Shown in pieces: positions 17,118-25,032 of a DNA stretch of 53,780 bases. Within the stretch, counting starts at the first letter, position 1, and every line of letters begins with the position of its first letter. The notes under the pieces are model-generated. The model saw only the letters and a list, made by a program, of their open reading frames with translations. It searched no databases and was not told where the DNA came from. The stretch spans positions 1-53,780 of the forward strand of contig NZ_BONI01000067.1 of the NCBI RefSeq assembly GCF_016862635.1, read 5' to 3'. The position numbers were made by a program, and so were the translations under genes. The stretch is from Catellatospora coxensis. GTDB taxonomy: Bacteria; Actinomycetota; Actinomycetes; Mycobacteriales; Micromonosporaceae.

Positions 17118-20044
17118 CGACGCTGCTGTGGGAGATGATCCGCGAGCGCCGCGCCGCCGCCCTGATCACGTTCCTGCTCACCCTCGCCGCGGCCGCGGCC
17201 GCCGCCGGTGGCCCGGTGTACCACGCCGCGGCGGCGCAGTCGCTGCGGCTGGACCAGATCGCGCAGGCCCCGGTGACCGAGCGGGTGCTGACGGCGTCGC
17301 AGCTGACCAGCTCCGACGAGTCCGTCGAGACCCGCCCGACCGCCCTGCCCTACGTCGCGCACATGCGCACCGTGTACGGGCTCCAGCTGCAGGGCGCGGC
17401 CGGTGGCGCGCAGGGAACCGACACCCTGCTGGCGGCGCGCAGCGGCGTGTGCCGGGAATTGGTCGTCACCGCAGGGCGGTGCGCGGTCGCCGACCGGGAG
17501 GCGGTGCTGCCCGACGGCGCGCCGGAACTGCTGGGCGTACGCCTCGGCGGGGTGGTCTCCTTCACCGCGCCCGGGATCGATCCGGTGCGGTTCACCGTCG
17601 TCGGCACGTACCGCCGTCCGGACGCCGCCGACCCGTACTGGGCCGACCGGGTCTCGCTGCTCGGCGTCGAGCAGCCGGTGCTGTTCGTGACGGACCGCTC
17701 GCTGGAAGGCTTCGGCGGCCAGGCGACGAGGACCGTCGACCTGGTGGCCGAGCCGGCGGCGTTCACCGACACGGCGGGGCTGGCCGGGCGGATCGAGGAA
17801 GTGTTCAAGCAGCTCAGGGCCGGGGGATACGCCGGAAGCACGCTGATGCCCGACCTCGGCAAGCGCATCGAGCAGGGCGACCGGATGCTCGCCGACACGG
17901 TCACCGTGGCCGCTGTGCCGCTGATCCTGATCTGCTGGTTCGTGCTGTTCCTGGCCGTCGCCGCCGGTGTCGACCAGCGGCGTGAGGAGCTGGGCCTGGC
18001 CGCGCTGCGCGGCACGCCCGGCCGGCTGCGCTGGGCGCTGCCGTTCGCCGAGGTGGCCGTGCCGGTGCTGGCCGCGGCGGTGCCGGGCCTGCTCGCCGGG
18101 TACGCGGCCACGGCGGCCCTGGTCCGGGTGGTGCTGCCGGGCAGCACGGTGCAGTGGGACGGGGCCTCGCTGCGCTTCGCCGCGTTCGCGGTGCTCGGGG
18201 CCCTGCTCGCGGGCGCTTTCGCCCAGGTCGGCGCGCTGCGTACGCCGGTGCTCGGGCTGCTGCGGCGCAGCGGCTCGCCGCGCCGGGGCCGGTTCGCGAC
18301 CGCGCTGGAGGTGGCCGTGGGCAGCCTCGCCGCGGTCGCCGGCTACCAGGCCGCCGCGGCGGGCGACGCGGGCGGCATCGGCCTGCTCGCGCCGGTCTGC
18401 CTCGGGCTGGCCTGCGGCCTGCTGGGGGCGCGCCTGCTGCCGCTGGTCGCGGCACGGGTGGCGCGGAGCGCGCTGCGCCGAGGGCGCTGGCGCACCGGGC
18501 TCGCCGGGTTCGCGCTGGCCCGGGTGCCGGGCACGGGGCGACTGGTGGTGCTGGTGACGGTCGTGTTCGGGCTGCTCGGCTTCGCGGTCACCGCGTACGA
18601 CACGGCCGGGCGGGCCTGGGACGAGCGGGCCCGGGTGCAGACCGGCGCGGCCCGGGTGGCCGTGGTGCAGAACGCGTCCGCGGTGCAGCTGCGCTCCGCC
18701 GTGGCGGCGGCCGACCCGGACGGGCGCTTCGCGATGGCGGTCTCCCGGTACAAGAGCAACCAGCTGCAGAACATCGTCGCGGTGGACACCACCCGCCTGG
18801 CACGGGTGGCGAACTGGCCCGACGCCGCCGGCCTGGACCCCGGGGCGGTGGCCGGCCTGCTGCGGCCCGCCGAGCCGACGGCGGTCATGTTCCGCGCGCG
18901 CAAGCTCATCGTCGAGGTGACCGTGGACAGTCCCGACCCGGAGCTCTCGCTGCAGCTGCGGCTGCTGGTGATCTCCGACCGCGGGCTGCGGCACGACCTG
19001 CGCATGCCCGGCCTCAGGCCCGGCCTGCAGCGGCTGGAGGCCGACGCCACGCTCTGCGACCCGGAGCCGTGCCGCCTGGACGAGATCCAGCTCCAGAACA
19101 TGCGGGCCGACCAGCCCCGCTTCGACGCCACGATCCACGCGATCCGCGACGAGACCGGCCGGGTGGTGCTGGACGCCGCGGGGCTGGGCGACGTGCGGCG
19201 CTGGGCGCAGCCGCCCGCCAGCGCCGCCCGCCCGGTCCCCGCGCTGCGGAGCACCCCGGAGGGCCTGCGGATCTCGGTCGACTCCGCGGTCGTCGCGGAC
19301 ATGCGGCTGTCCTCGGCCGCGCTGCCCGGCCCGCTGCCGATGGCGGTCACCGGCCCGCTGCGCTCGCCGCTGCTCACCGCCACCGGCGGCATGGAGCTGC
19401 CGGTGAGCGCGGTCGCCACGCTCGGCGCGGTGCCCCGCTTCGGGCCGCAGGGCGCGCTGCTCGACTTCGACGTCGCGGAGTACGTGCTCGGCCGCGGGAC
19501 CGCGCTGACCCAGCCGGAGGTGTGGCTGTCCGCCGACGCGCCCGCCGACGCCGTGGACCGGCTGCGCCGGGCCGGGCTGACGGTGTCCGAGGAGTACACC
19601 GTGGCGCAGCGGCGGGCCCAGATCAGCGCCGCGCCCCGGCTCGGGCTGTGGTTCGCGCTGGCGGTGGCCGCGTTCGCGGTGCTGCTGGCGGCGATCGGGC
19701 TGCCCGCGCTGGCGATGTTCGAGCGGCCCGGCGGCGACAGCGGGCTGTCGGTGCTCGGCGAGCAGGGCATCCGGACCCGTACCCTGCTGCTGGTCTCGGC
19801 CGGCAGCCGGAGCGCGCTGGCGCTGGCGGCGGCCGCGGCGGGGCTCGGCTCGGCGGCGCTGGCCTGGGCGCTGGCGCGTACCGTGCTGCCGGTCTTCTCC
19901 GACGGCGACACCACGTTCACCCCGCCCGTGCTGCCGGAGCCCGGCGCGGTCGCGGGACCGGTGGCCGCCGCGTGCGCGGCGCTGCTGGCAGGCTGCTGGG
20001 CGGCGGCGCACGTGGTGCGCCGGCGCAGGGAGGAGGAGCAGTGA
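17114..20044 (+). CDS. Large FtsX/MacB-like ABC permease 2
   Basis: This 976-aa protein repeats the layout of its upstream neighbour: helix 1 near 17-37, an ectodomain to about 260, six helices between about 262 and 495, a second ectodomain of about 345 residues, and three terminal helices (about 843-968). Cys pairs recur at equivalent places (CRELVVTAGRC and CDPEPC). The two permeases are therefore paralogues that probably form a heterodimer. The ATG at 17114 overlaps the previous stop, and the stop overlaps the ATPase GTG, indicating a tightly coupled operon. Substrate or partner unknown; the secreted protein at 12705-14018 is a candidate. Confidence 0.82.
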   Translation: MTTLLWEMIRERRAAALITFLLTLAAAAAAAGGPVYHAAAAQSLRLDQIAQAPVTERVLTASQLTSSDESVETRPTALPYVAHMRTVYGLQLQGAAGGAQGTDTLLAARSGVCRELVVTAGRCAVADREAVLPDGAPELLGVRLGGVVSFTAPGIDPVRFTVVGTYRRPDAADPYWADRVSLLGVEQPVLFVTDRSLEGFGGQATRTVDLVAEPAAFTDTAGLAGRIEEVFKQLRAGGYAGSTLMPDLGKRIEQGDRMLADTVTVAAVPLILICWFVLFLAVAAGVDQRREELGLAALRGTPGRLRWALPFAEVAVPVLAAAVPGLLAGYAATAALVRVVLPGSTVQWDGASLRFAAFAVLGALLAGAFAQVGALRTPVLGLLRRSGSPRRGRFATALEVAVGSLAAVAGYQAAAAGDAGGIGLLAPVCLGLACGLLGARLLPLVAARVARSALRRGRWRTGLAGFALARVPGTGRLVVLVTVVFGLLGFAVTAYDTAGRAWDERARVQTGAARVAVVQNASAVQLRSAVAAADPDGRFAMAVSRYKSNQLQNIVAVDTTRLARVANWPDAAGLDPGAVAGLLRPAEPTAVMFRARKLIVEVTVDSPDPELSLQLRLLVISDRGLRHDLRMPGLRPGLQRLEADATLCDPEPCRLDEIQLQNMRADQPRFDATIHAIRDETGRVVLDAAGLGDVRRWAQPPASAARPVPALRSTPEGLRISVDSAVVADMRLSSAALPGPLPMAVTGPLRSPLLTATGGMELPVSAVATLGAVPRFGPQGALLDFDVAEYVLGRGTALTQPEVWLSADAPADAVDRLRRAGLTVSEEYTVAQRRAQISAAPRLGLWFALAVAAFAVLLAAIGLPALAMFERPGGDSGLSVLGEQGIRTRTLLLVSAGSRSALALAAAAAGLGSAALAWALARTVLPVFSDGDTTFTPPVLPEPGAVAGPVAAACAALLAGCWAAAHVVRRRREEEQ

Positions 20045-20865
20045 CGGGACTGGCCGTGCGGTGCCGCCGGGTGCTGCACATCTACCGGGCCGACGGCGGC
20101 GACGTGGTCGCGCTGTCCGGCGTGGACCTCGACATCGCGGCGGGGGAGAAGCTCGCCCTGGTCGGGCCGTCGGGTTCGGGCAAGTCGACGCTGATCGCGC
20201 TGCTGTCCGGCCTGATGCGGCCCAGCGCCGGGCAGGTGCGGATCGGGCCGGTCGACATCGGCCGGGTCAGCGACGCCGAGCTGGCCCGCATGCGGGGCAC
20301 CGACCTGGGCGTGGTGCTGCAGGGGGCCCGGCGCAACCTGCTGCCGTACGCCTCCGTGCTGTCCAACATCTGGCTGGCCCAGCGCCGGGCGGCGCAGGTG
20401 CGCCCGGCCGACGTGGAGCGCCCGGAGCGCATCCTGTCCCTGCTCGGGCTCGTCGGCATGGGCCACCGCCGGGTGCGCGACCTGCCGCCGGGCGCCGCGC
20501 AGCGGGTCGCCATCGCGGTCGGCGTGGCCGCCTCGCCCGGCCTGCTGCTCATCGACGAACCCACCAGCCGGCTCGACCGGGAGGCCCGCGACGAGGTGCT
20601 CGACGCGCTCGACACCATCAACCGGGAACGCGGCACCACCATCGTGGCGGTCACCCACGACCCGGACGTCGGCGCACGCCTGGGCCGCGCGGTGACCATC
20701 CGCGACGGCCGGGTCGGCGCGGAGGGCCGCGAGGGCCGCGAGTTCGCGGTGGTCGCCTCCGACGGCACCGTGCAGCTCCCGCCCGAGGTCCTGGAGAACG
20801 TGCCCCCCGGCACCCTGCTGGTCGTCGAGCAGGCCGACGGCCGCCTGAGCCTGCTCATCGAGTGA
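20041..20865 (+). CDS. ABC transporter ATPase, MacB/LolD-type, with degenerate signature motif
   Basis: This 274-aa ATPase has Walker A GPSGSGKST, a Q-loop in GVVLQGARRNLLPY, Walker B LLLIDEPTSRLD and the switch His in VTHD. The LSGGQ-type signature is LPPGA (148-152), lacking the Ser that contacts ATP across the dimer. As an ABC dimer has two composite sites, loss of the signature from a homodimer would affect both, so hydrolysis may be slow or the subunit may act as a switch. The C-terminal about 40 residues (TVQLPPEVLENVPPGTLLVV) form an extra domain. The GTG at 20041 overlaps the permease 2 stop. Confidence 0.85.
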   Translation: MTGLAVRCRRVLHIYRADGGDVVALSGVDLDIAAGEKLALVGPSGSGKSTLIALLSGLMRPSAGQVRIGPVDIGRVSDAELARMRGTDLGVVLQGARRNLLPYASVLSNIWLAQRRAAQVRPADVERPERILSLLGLVGMGHRRVRDLPPGAAQRVAIAVGVAASPGLLLIDEPTSRLDREARDEVLDALDTINRERGTTIVAVTHDPDVGARLGRAVTIRDGRVGAEGREGREFAVVASDGTVQLPPEVLENVPPGTLLVVEQADGRLSLLIE

Positions 20866-20936
20866 TCGCGGGCCCGCGCCCCCGTCCACCGCGCCGGGCG
20901 GCCCGCGGCGCGTGGCGCGGGCGCGTGCCGCACCGA

Positions 20937-21010
20937 GATCGCTCGACTTGCCTGGCACCTGTGGGTAAGCAGGCCCAAGATACGCACAGGTGCCGGGCAA
21001 GTCGGATGAC
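20937..21010 (+). repeat. Intergenic palindromic element, family A, copy 1
   Basis: A 74-bp palindrome 72 nt after the ATPase stop. Arms are built on CGACTTGCCTGGCACCTGTG and CACAGGTGCCGGGCAAGTCG. The 69-bp core aligns without gaps to 30752-30820 (about 59 of 69 identical). Confidence 0.8.
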
Positions 21011-21080
21011 CTTGAGCGGGGGCTGGCGTTCCGGGGCAGGGGTGGGCCGGGGGCGGTAGCGTCGCTGGTGGGAGGTCGAG

Positions 21081-21473
21081 ATGTCGGGTGCAACGGTGAT
21101 TCCCACGCTGCGCTACCGCGACGCGGTGGCCGCGATCCGGTTCCTGCGGGACGCCTTCGGGTTCCGGGAGAAGCTGGTGGTGCCGGGCGCGGACGGCACG
21201 GTCGCGCACGCCGAGCTGACCCACGGCACCGGCATGGTCATGGTCGGCTCCACCACCGACGGCGGGGACGGCCGGATGCCGTTCGAAGCCGGTCCCGCCT
21301 GGCTGTACGTGATCGTCGAGGACGTCCAGGCCCACCATGACAAGGCTGTGGCCAACGGCGCGGAGATCGTATCGCCGCCGAAGACGGAGGAGTACGGCGG
21401 CAGCAGTTACACCGCCGCCGACCCCGACGGCAACCAGTGGACGTTCGGGTCCTACCGGCCCGAGGGCTGGTGA
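21081..21473 (+). CDS. VOC superfamily (glyoxalase/bleomycin-resistance-like) protein
   Basis: This 130-aa protein has a vicinal-oxygen-chelate fold of two beta-alpha-beta-beta-beta units: IPTLRYRDAVAAIRFLRDAFG at the start (paraphrased here as the substrate-binding half), then GPAWLYVIVEDVQAHHDKA and the closing AADPDGNQWTFGSY. It resembles the PhnB/DUF1428-like group of small VOC proteins often found as dimers; a metal-binding enzyme or drug-binding protein are both possible. A GGAGGT ribosome-binding site (21071-21076) precedes the ATG. It converges with the DUF6082 gene, 6 bp apart, with no terminator visible between them. Confidence 0.8.
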   Translation: MSGATVIPTLRYRDAVAAIRFLRDAFGFREKLVVPGADGTVAHAELTHGTGMVMVGSTTDGGDGRMPFEAGPAWLYVIVEDVQAHHDKAVANGAEIVSPPKTEEYGGSSYTAADPDGNQWTFGSYRPEGW

Positions 21474-21479
21474 GGTAGG

Positions 21480-22154
21480 TCAGCTTTCGGGTCTGCCGAC
21501 CGCGAGCGACTGTCCGGCCGGGTCGGGTCCAGGCGCGCTCTCTGTGTCCGCGGTCGCTTTGCGGTATTCGTCGTCTACGATTGCCACGAATTCGCGGGTA
21601 CGCCTCGTCCCGCGAAGTGCCCTGCGGTACGGCCCGGCCACCTGCCAATAGCGTTGACCAGGGGCCCGCTTGAACAAGGCGGAGGCAAGTTGCCGCAACT
21701 CGTCCTCGGGTAGTTCATCCACCTTGTGGAGCATCGACCAGAACGACACGATCTGGTTGACGTAAACGTGCTGGCGATGCTCGTCGTGGTTGTAGGACGA
21801 GGGCACCACCTCGCCCCAGCACTCCAGCAGCGCCGGGTCGTCGAAAGCCATCGCGTACAGATTGAGATGGAAACTCCGTCGCGTCTGTTCGCGGTTCAGC
21901 TTGTTGTCGCGAGCCTGCATCATCAGCGAGATGGCTACGCCGCCGAGCGTCAGGGTTCCGATCAGGGTTGCTATCGCCCCGAAGGTCTCGGCGACGTCGC
22001 TCAGCCTGGCCCAGTCGGTGTTCGGCATGTCGCCGAGATACCCGAGAACGAACGGTGTCGCGAGAAGTACGGCCATGGTTGCCGTCGACAGCAGAACGGC
22101 GGCGGCAACCCGGCCATAGGGTGATCTGAAAGTGCCACGAAGACCCGGTTGCAC
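21480..22154 (-). CDS. DUF6082-like membrane protein
   Basis: This 224-aa protein has two N-terminal membrane helices (VAAAVLLSTATMAVLLATPF and IATLIGTLTLGGVAISLMM) followed by a soluble region beginning QARDNKLNREQTRRSFHLNL with an AMAFDDPALLECWG motif. This is the pattern of the actinomycete-specific DUF6082 family, of unknown function. The start is the GTG at 22154 with GAGGAG 5 nt upstream. The less G/C-biased codon use compared with neighbours suggests an accessory gene. Next to it, in the same orientation, is an XRE/DUF397 pair. Confidence 0.7.
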   Translation of the reverse strand: MQPGLRGTFRSPYGRVAAAVLLSTATMAVLLATPFVLGYLGDMPNTDWARLSDVAETFGAIATLIGTLTLGGVAISLMMQARDNKLNREQTRRSFHLNLYAMAFDDPALLECWGEVVPSSYNHDEHRQHVYVNQIVSFWSMLHKVDELPEDELRQLASALFKRAPGQRYWQVAGPYRRALRGTRRTREFVAIVDDEYRKATADTESAPGPDPAGQSLAVGRPES

Positions 22155-22226
22155 ATCGACTCCTCTGACTCGCGGTGAACGCTTGCCCGAGAGGGTATCG
22201 ATCGATGTCTAGTGGCCGATGGATGG

Positions 22227-22433
22227 TCAGCGGTCGAACTCGCCCGCCTTCGTGCCTGCCAGGAAGGATTGCCAGTCACTCAGGGAGAAGAGTAGGACAG
22301 GTCCGACCGGGTGCTTCGAGTCGCGCACTGCCACCGCCGACTGGACCTGTGCGACTTCCACACAGTCACCCTGGGCTGCACCGCTGCGGGTGCTTTTACG
22401 CCACCCAGCGCCTGACAGGTCGACATCGCGCAT
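22227..22433 (-). CDS. DUF397 small protein
   Basis: This 68-aa protein is typical of the DUF397 family: it opens with WRKSTRSGAAQGDCVEVA, continues VAVRDSKHPVGPVLLFS and ends with DWQSFLAGTKAGEF. These small actinomycete proteins are encoded next to XRE regulators of the WhiJ/Scr1 type and modulate them, in Streptomyces affecting development and antibiotic production. The ATG at 22433 has GAGGAG 7 nt upstream and follows the XRE stop by 11 nt, so the two are co-transcribed. Confidence 0.9.
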   Translation of the reverse strand: MRDVDLSGAGWRKSTRSGAAQGDCVEVAQVQSAVAVRDSKHPVGPVLLFSLSDWQSFLAGTKAGEFDR

Positions 22434-22444
22434 AGGTCGTCTCC

Positions 22445-23308
22445 TCAAACATGCTCAGCGAGACTCTGCGCAACGGCAAGTATCCGTTGACGTGACAGTT
22501 GTGGACTGAGTGCCGCCGCGCAGAGATGGTCGAAAACTAGGCTATATCGTACGATTTCGTGCGCGTCGTCAAGGTAGACGGTTCCGCCGAACCCTTCGAG
22601 GTAGACGGTGTCCGGATCTCGGTGGTCGGGGAAGCGCATGACCCTGAAGGTGCCGGTCATGGCTTCGTACTCGCCGTGCTCGAACGGCAACACCTGGATG
22701 GTGATGTTCGGTCGCTCGCACGCCGTCGCCAGGGCAATCAGTTGATCTTTCATGATTGCCGAGCCGCCGATACGGCGGTGCAACGCCGCCTCGTCGAGCA
22801 CCACCCAGAACTCCGGTGGGTTCGGCCGGTGCAGGATCTCCTGTCTGGTCAGCCGGATGCCGACCCGGCGCTCCACCTCTTCGTCGTCGTCCGGAGCGGC
22901 TGTCCGGATCAGGGCGCGTGCGTAATCCGCTGTTTGCAGAAGTCCGGGTATGAGCGTGAGTTCGTTGCCCCGAATCGATGCTGCTTCCGACTCGAGCTGA
23001 ATCAATTTCAAATATGGGTGGGAGAGTTCCCCGTACTGCAGCCACCAGCCACCGCGGCGCTTGGACTCGCGGGCCAGCTCGATCAGCTCGTCGCGCTGGC
23101 CGGCGTCGTCGAGGCCGTACAGGTCCAGCAGCACCAGCAGGTCGCTGCGGCGTACGCCGACCTCGCCGTTCTCGATGCGGCTCAGTTTCGAGGGGGAGCA
23201 GTCGAGGGCGGGGCCGACCTGCTGGTGCGTCATCCCGGCGCGTTCGCGCAGCTCCCGCAGGGCCACGCCGAGGCGCCGGCGGCGCAGCGAGGTGCCCGAG
23301 GTGGCCAT
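22445..23308 (-). CDS. XRE-family regulator with Scr1/DUF5753 domain (WhiJ-like)
   Basis: This 287-aa protein has an N-terminal helix-turn-helix (LGVALRELRERAGMTHQQVG, then CSPSKLSRIENGE) and a C-terminal DUF5753/Scr1 domain with the typical IPGLLQTADYARALI and FWVVLDEAALHRRIGG segments. Such proteins pair with DUF397 proteins, the gene following here. The ATG at 23308 has AAGGAG 4 nt upstream. An ATG at 23332 is a possible alternative. It is likely autoregulated from the intergenic region shared with the divergent 73-aa gene. Confidence 0.92.
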   Translation of the reverse strand: MATSGTSLRRRRLGVALRELRERAGMTHQQVGPALDCSPSKLSRIENGEVGVRRSDLLVLLDLYGLDDAGQRDELIELARESKRRGGWWLQYGELSHPYLKLIQLESEAASIRGNELTLIPGLLQTADYARALIRTAAPDDDEEVERRVGIRLTRQEILHRPNPPEFWVVLDEAALHRRIGGSAIMKDQLIALATACERPNITIQVLPFEHGEYEAMTGTFRVMRFPDHRDPDTVYLEGFGGTVYLDDAHEIVRYSLVFDHLCAAALSPQLSRQRILAVAQSLAEHV

Positions 23309-23472
23309 GACACTCCTTCGACGATCATCCATTGCCGACAGTGCGAGGAACAGTCTGCTGCCGCCCCGTCGGCTCAGGCAAGGGGACACCACGAGGGGCG
23401 GTCCGGAGAAGAATTCGCGCTCCGGGTTGCAAGTTGCATCTCGCGCGTGCACTGTGGAAGTCAGGAGCCCTG

Positions 23473-23694
23473 GTGACGGTCGTGCCGGGAGGCGACGTGC
23501 ACACTGGACGCATCACTGACGCGCAGGCGGTCGGATACCGGCGGATGCTGCGCGACCACCTGCCCGATCCCGCGGCGCCCGGGGCGGCCTGCCGGCTGTG
23601 CCACCGCCCCGGCTGCGCCGACTACCACTACGCTTACCGCACCCTGCTCGTGGCCGGGAGGTCCACGGCGGTGGACGCGCCACCGGGCGAGTGA
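23473..23694 (+). CDS. Small protein with CxxC-type cysteines (73 aa)
   Basis: The frame encodes a 73-aa product with GRITDAQAVGYRRMLRDHL and then CRLCHRPGCADYHYAYRTL. Three cysteines (CxxC...C) and His/Asp residues could bind zinc. It lies divergently beside the XRE regulator, a position where small proteins of this type are found in Micromonosporaceae (recollection, not checked). The GTG at 23473 has AGGAG 5 nt upstream; another GTG at 23497 with GGGAGG is possible. It is short and the region is low in other features, so only moderately certain; function unknown. Confidence 0.5.
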   Translation: MTVVPGGDVHTGRITDAQAVGYRRMLRDHLPDPAAPGAACRLCHRPGCADYHYAYRTLLVAGRSTAVDAPPGE

Positions 23695-23803
23695 CCCCGG
23701 CCGGGTGACGCCCGAAATCACGTGGCCCGGCCCGGGCGGCACGCGTACCGTGGCAGCGAAGGTGAGGACAGCTCGCCACGATGACTTCGAGGGAGGTGGC
23801 GAC

Positions 23804-23848
23804 ATGTCTGTCGAGGTATCCAGCACGCCATCCTCCCGGATCGCGTGA
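23804..23848 (+). CDS. Putative 14-aa leader peptide upstream of rsgA
   Basis: An ATG at 23804 with an excellent ribosome-binding site (GAGGGAGGT, 23789-23797) opens MSVEVSSTPSSRIA and stops at TGA 23846-23848, 37 nt before the rsgA start. The ribosome-binding site is stronger than that of rsgA, which suggests the peptide is translated and may set the translation or termination of the downstream message. There is no Cys, Trp or His run that would mark a classical attenuator. Alternative: a ribosome stand-by site only. Confidence 0.4.
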   Translation: MSVEVSSTPSSRIA

Positions 23849-23885
23849 CCCCCGTTTCACTCGCGCATCCATGACAAGGAATCCG

Positions 23886-24944
23886 ATGACAGTCTCGCTG
23901 TCGTCCCTGGGCTGGGACGACCACTTCGCTTCCGCGTACCCCCTGTTCGACCGGCCGGACCACGTGCCGGGCCGGGTGGTGCGCGCCGACCGCGGCGTCT
24001 GCACGGTGCTGACCGCCGCAGGCACCGCCCGCGCCGGCCTCGGCGGGCCGGCCATGATCGCGGCCGCGGCCGATCCGGTCGCGCTGCCGTGCGCCGGTGA
24101 CTGGGTGGCGCTGCGGCACTGGCCCGACAACCGCACCACCATCGAGGCGGTGCTGCCCCGACGCAGCGCCATCGTGCGCCGTACCGCCGACAAGGACGCC
24201 ACCGGCCAGGTGCTGGCCGCCAACATCGACACCGCCGCGGTGATCGCCTCACCCGACCCGCTGCCCGAACCGTCGACGATCGAGCGCCTGCTCGCGCTCG
24301 TCTGGGAGTCGGGCGCGCGGCCGCTGCTGATCATCACCAAGGCCGACCTGGTCGCCGACCCGGCGGCGCTGGCCGATCAGCTCGCCGAGCTGGCGCCGGG
24401 CGTCGAGGCGATCGCGGTCAGCGCCGAGCACGGCACCGGCCTGGACGCGCTGCGCCCGCTGGTCGCCCACGGCCGCACCCTCGGCCTGGTCGGCGCGTCC
24501 GGCGCGGGCAAGTCGACGCTGGTCAACGCCTTGATCGGGGCGACCGTGATGCAGACCCAGGCGATCCGCAAGGTCGACGGCAAGGGCCGGCACACCACCA
24601 CGTACCGGGCGCTGGTGCCGGTGCCCGGCGGCGGGGCGGTGCTGGACACCCCCGGCATCCGCGCGGTCGGCCTGCTCGACGGCGAACAGGGCCTCGACCG
24701 CACCTTCGCCGACATCGTCGCGCTGATCGAGCAGTGCCGCTTCCAGGACTGCGCCCACGAGACGGAGCCCGGCTGCGCCGTACGCGAGGAGCTGGCGAAC
24801 GGCGGGCTGTCCGCCCGCCGCTGGGAGAGCTGGCGCAAGCTGCAACGCGAGCTCGCGTTCGAGTCCCGCCGCGCCCGCGCGCGCCGCACCGGCCGCGGCG
24901 GCCCCGCCACCCGCCCCGCCCACTGGAACTTCCGCTCCCGCTGA
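23886..24944 (+). CDS. rsgA: Ribosome small-subunit-dependent GTPase A
   Basis: This 352-aa circularly permuted GTPase has, in order, an N-terminal OB-like domain, G4 TKAD, G1 GASGAGKST, the switch region with GKGRHTTTYR, G3 DTPGIR, and a C-terminal zinc module CRFQDCAHETEPGCAV. RsgA is a late 30S maturation factor that checks the decoding centre and releases RbfA. The ATG at 23886 has AAGGA 5 nt upstream; the ATG at 23871 is an alternative. A possible 14-aa leader peptide precedes it. It is transcribed alone and ends at family C palindrome copy 1. Confidence 0.93.
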   Translation: MTVSLSSLGWDDHFASAYPLFDRPDHVPGRVVRADRGVCTVLTAAGTARAGLGGPAMIAAAADPVALPCAGDWVALRHWPDNRTTIEAVLPRRSAIVRRTADKDATGQVLAANIDTAAVIASPDPLPEPSTIERLLALVWESGARPLLIITKADLVADPAALADQLAELAPGVEAIAVSAEHGTGLDALRPLVAHGRTLGLVGASGAGKSTLVNALIGATVMQTQAIRKVDGKGRHTTTYRALVPVPGGGAVLDTPGIRAVGLLDGEQGLDRTFADIVALIEQCRFQDCAHETEPGCAVREELANGGLSARRWESWRKLQRELAFESRRARARRTGRGGPATRPAHWNFRSR

Positions 24945-24958
24945 CCGCCTCGCGGCCC

Positions 24959-25018
24959 GCACTTTCGGGGAAACTGCAGCTTACGAAGCCTCGCTTCGTG
25001 CAGTTTCCCCGAAACTGC
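24959..25018. repeat. Intergenic palindromic element, family C, copy 1
   Basis: A 60-bp palindrome with arms GCACTTTCGGGGAAACTGC and GCAGTTTCCCCGAAACTGC, starting 15 nt after the rsgA stop and 15 nt from the end of the convergent zinc-ribbon gene. It is the same length as copy 2 at 31402-31461. Confidence 0.8.
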
Positions 25019-25032
25019 TTCCCGAGACCGGG

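Noticed and set aside
14103-20011. Long minus-strand frames opposite the permeases (14103-16733 and 16922-20011)
   Set aside because: Low-complexity Arg/Gly/Ala/His translations, no family motifs, opposite to well-supported genes.
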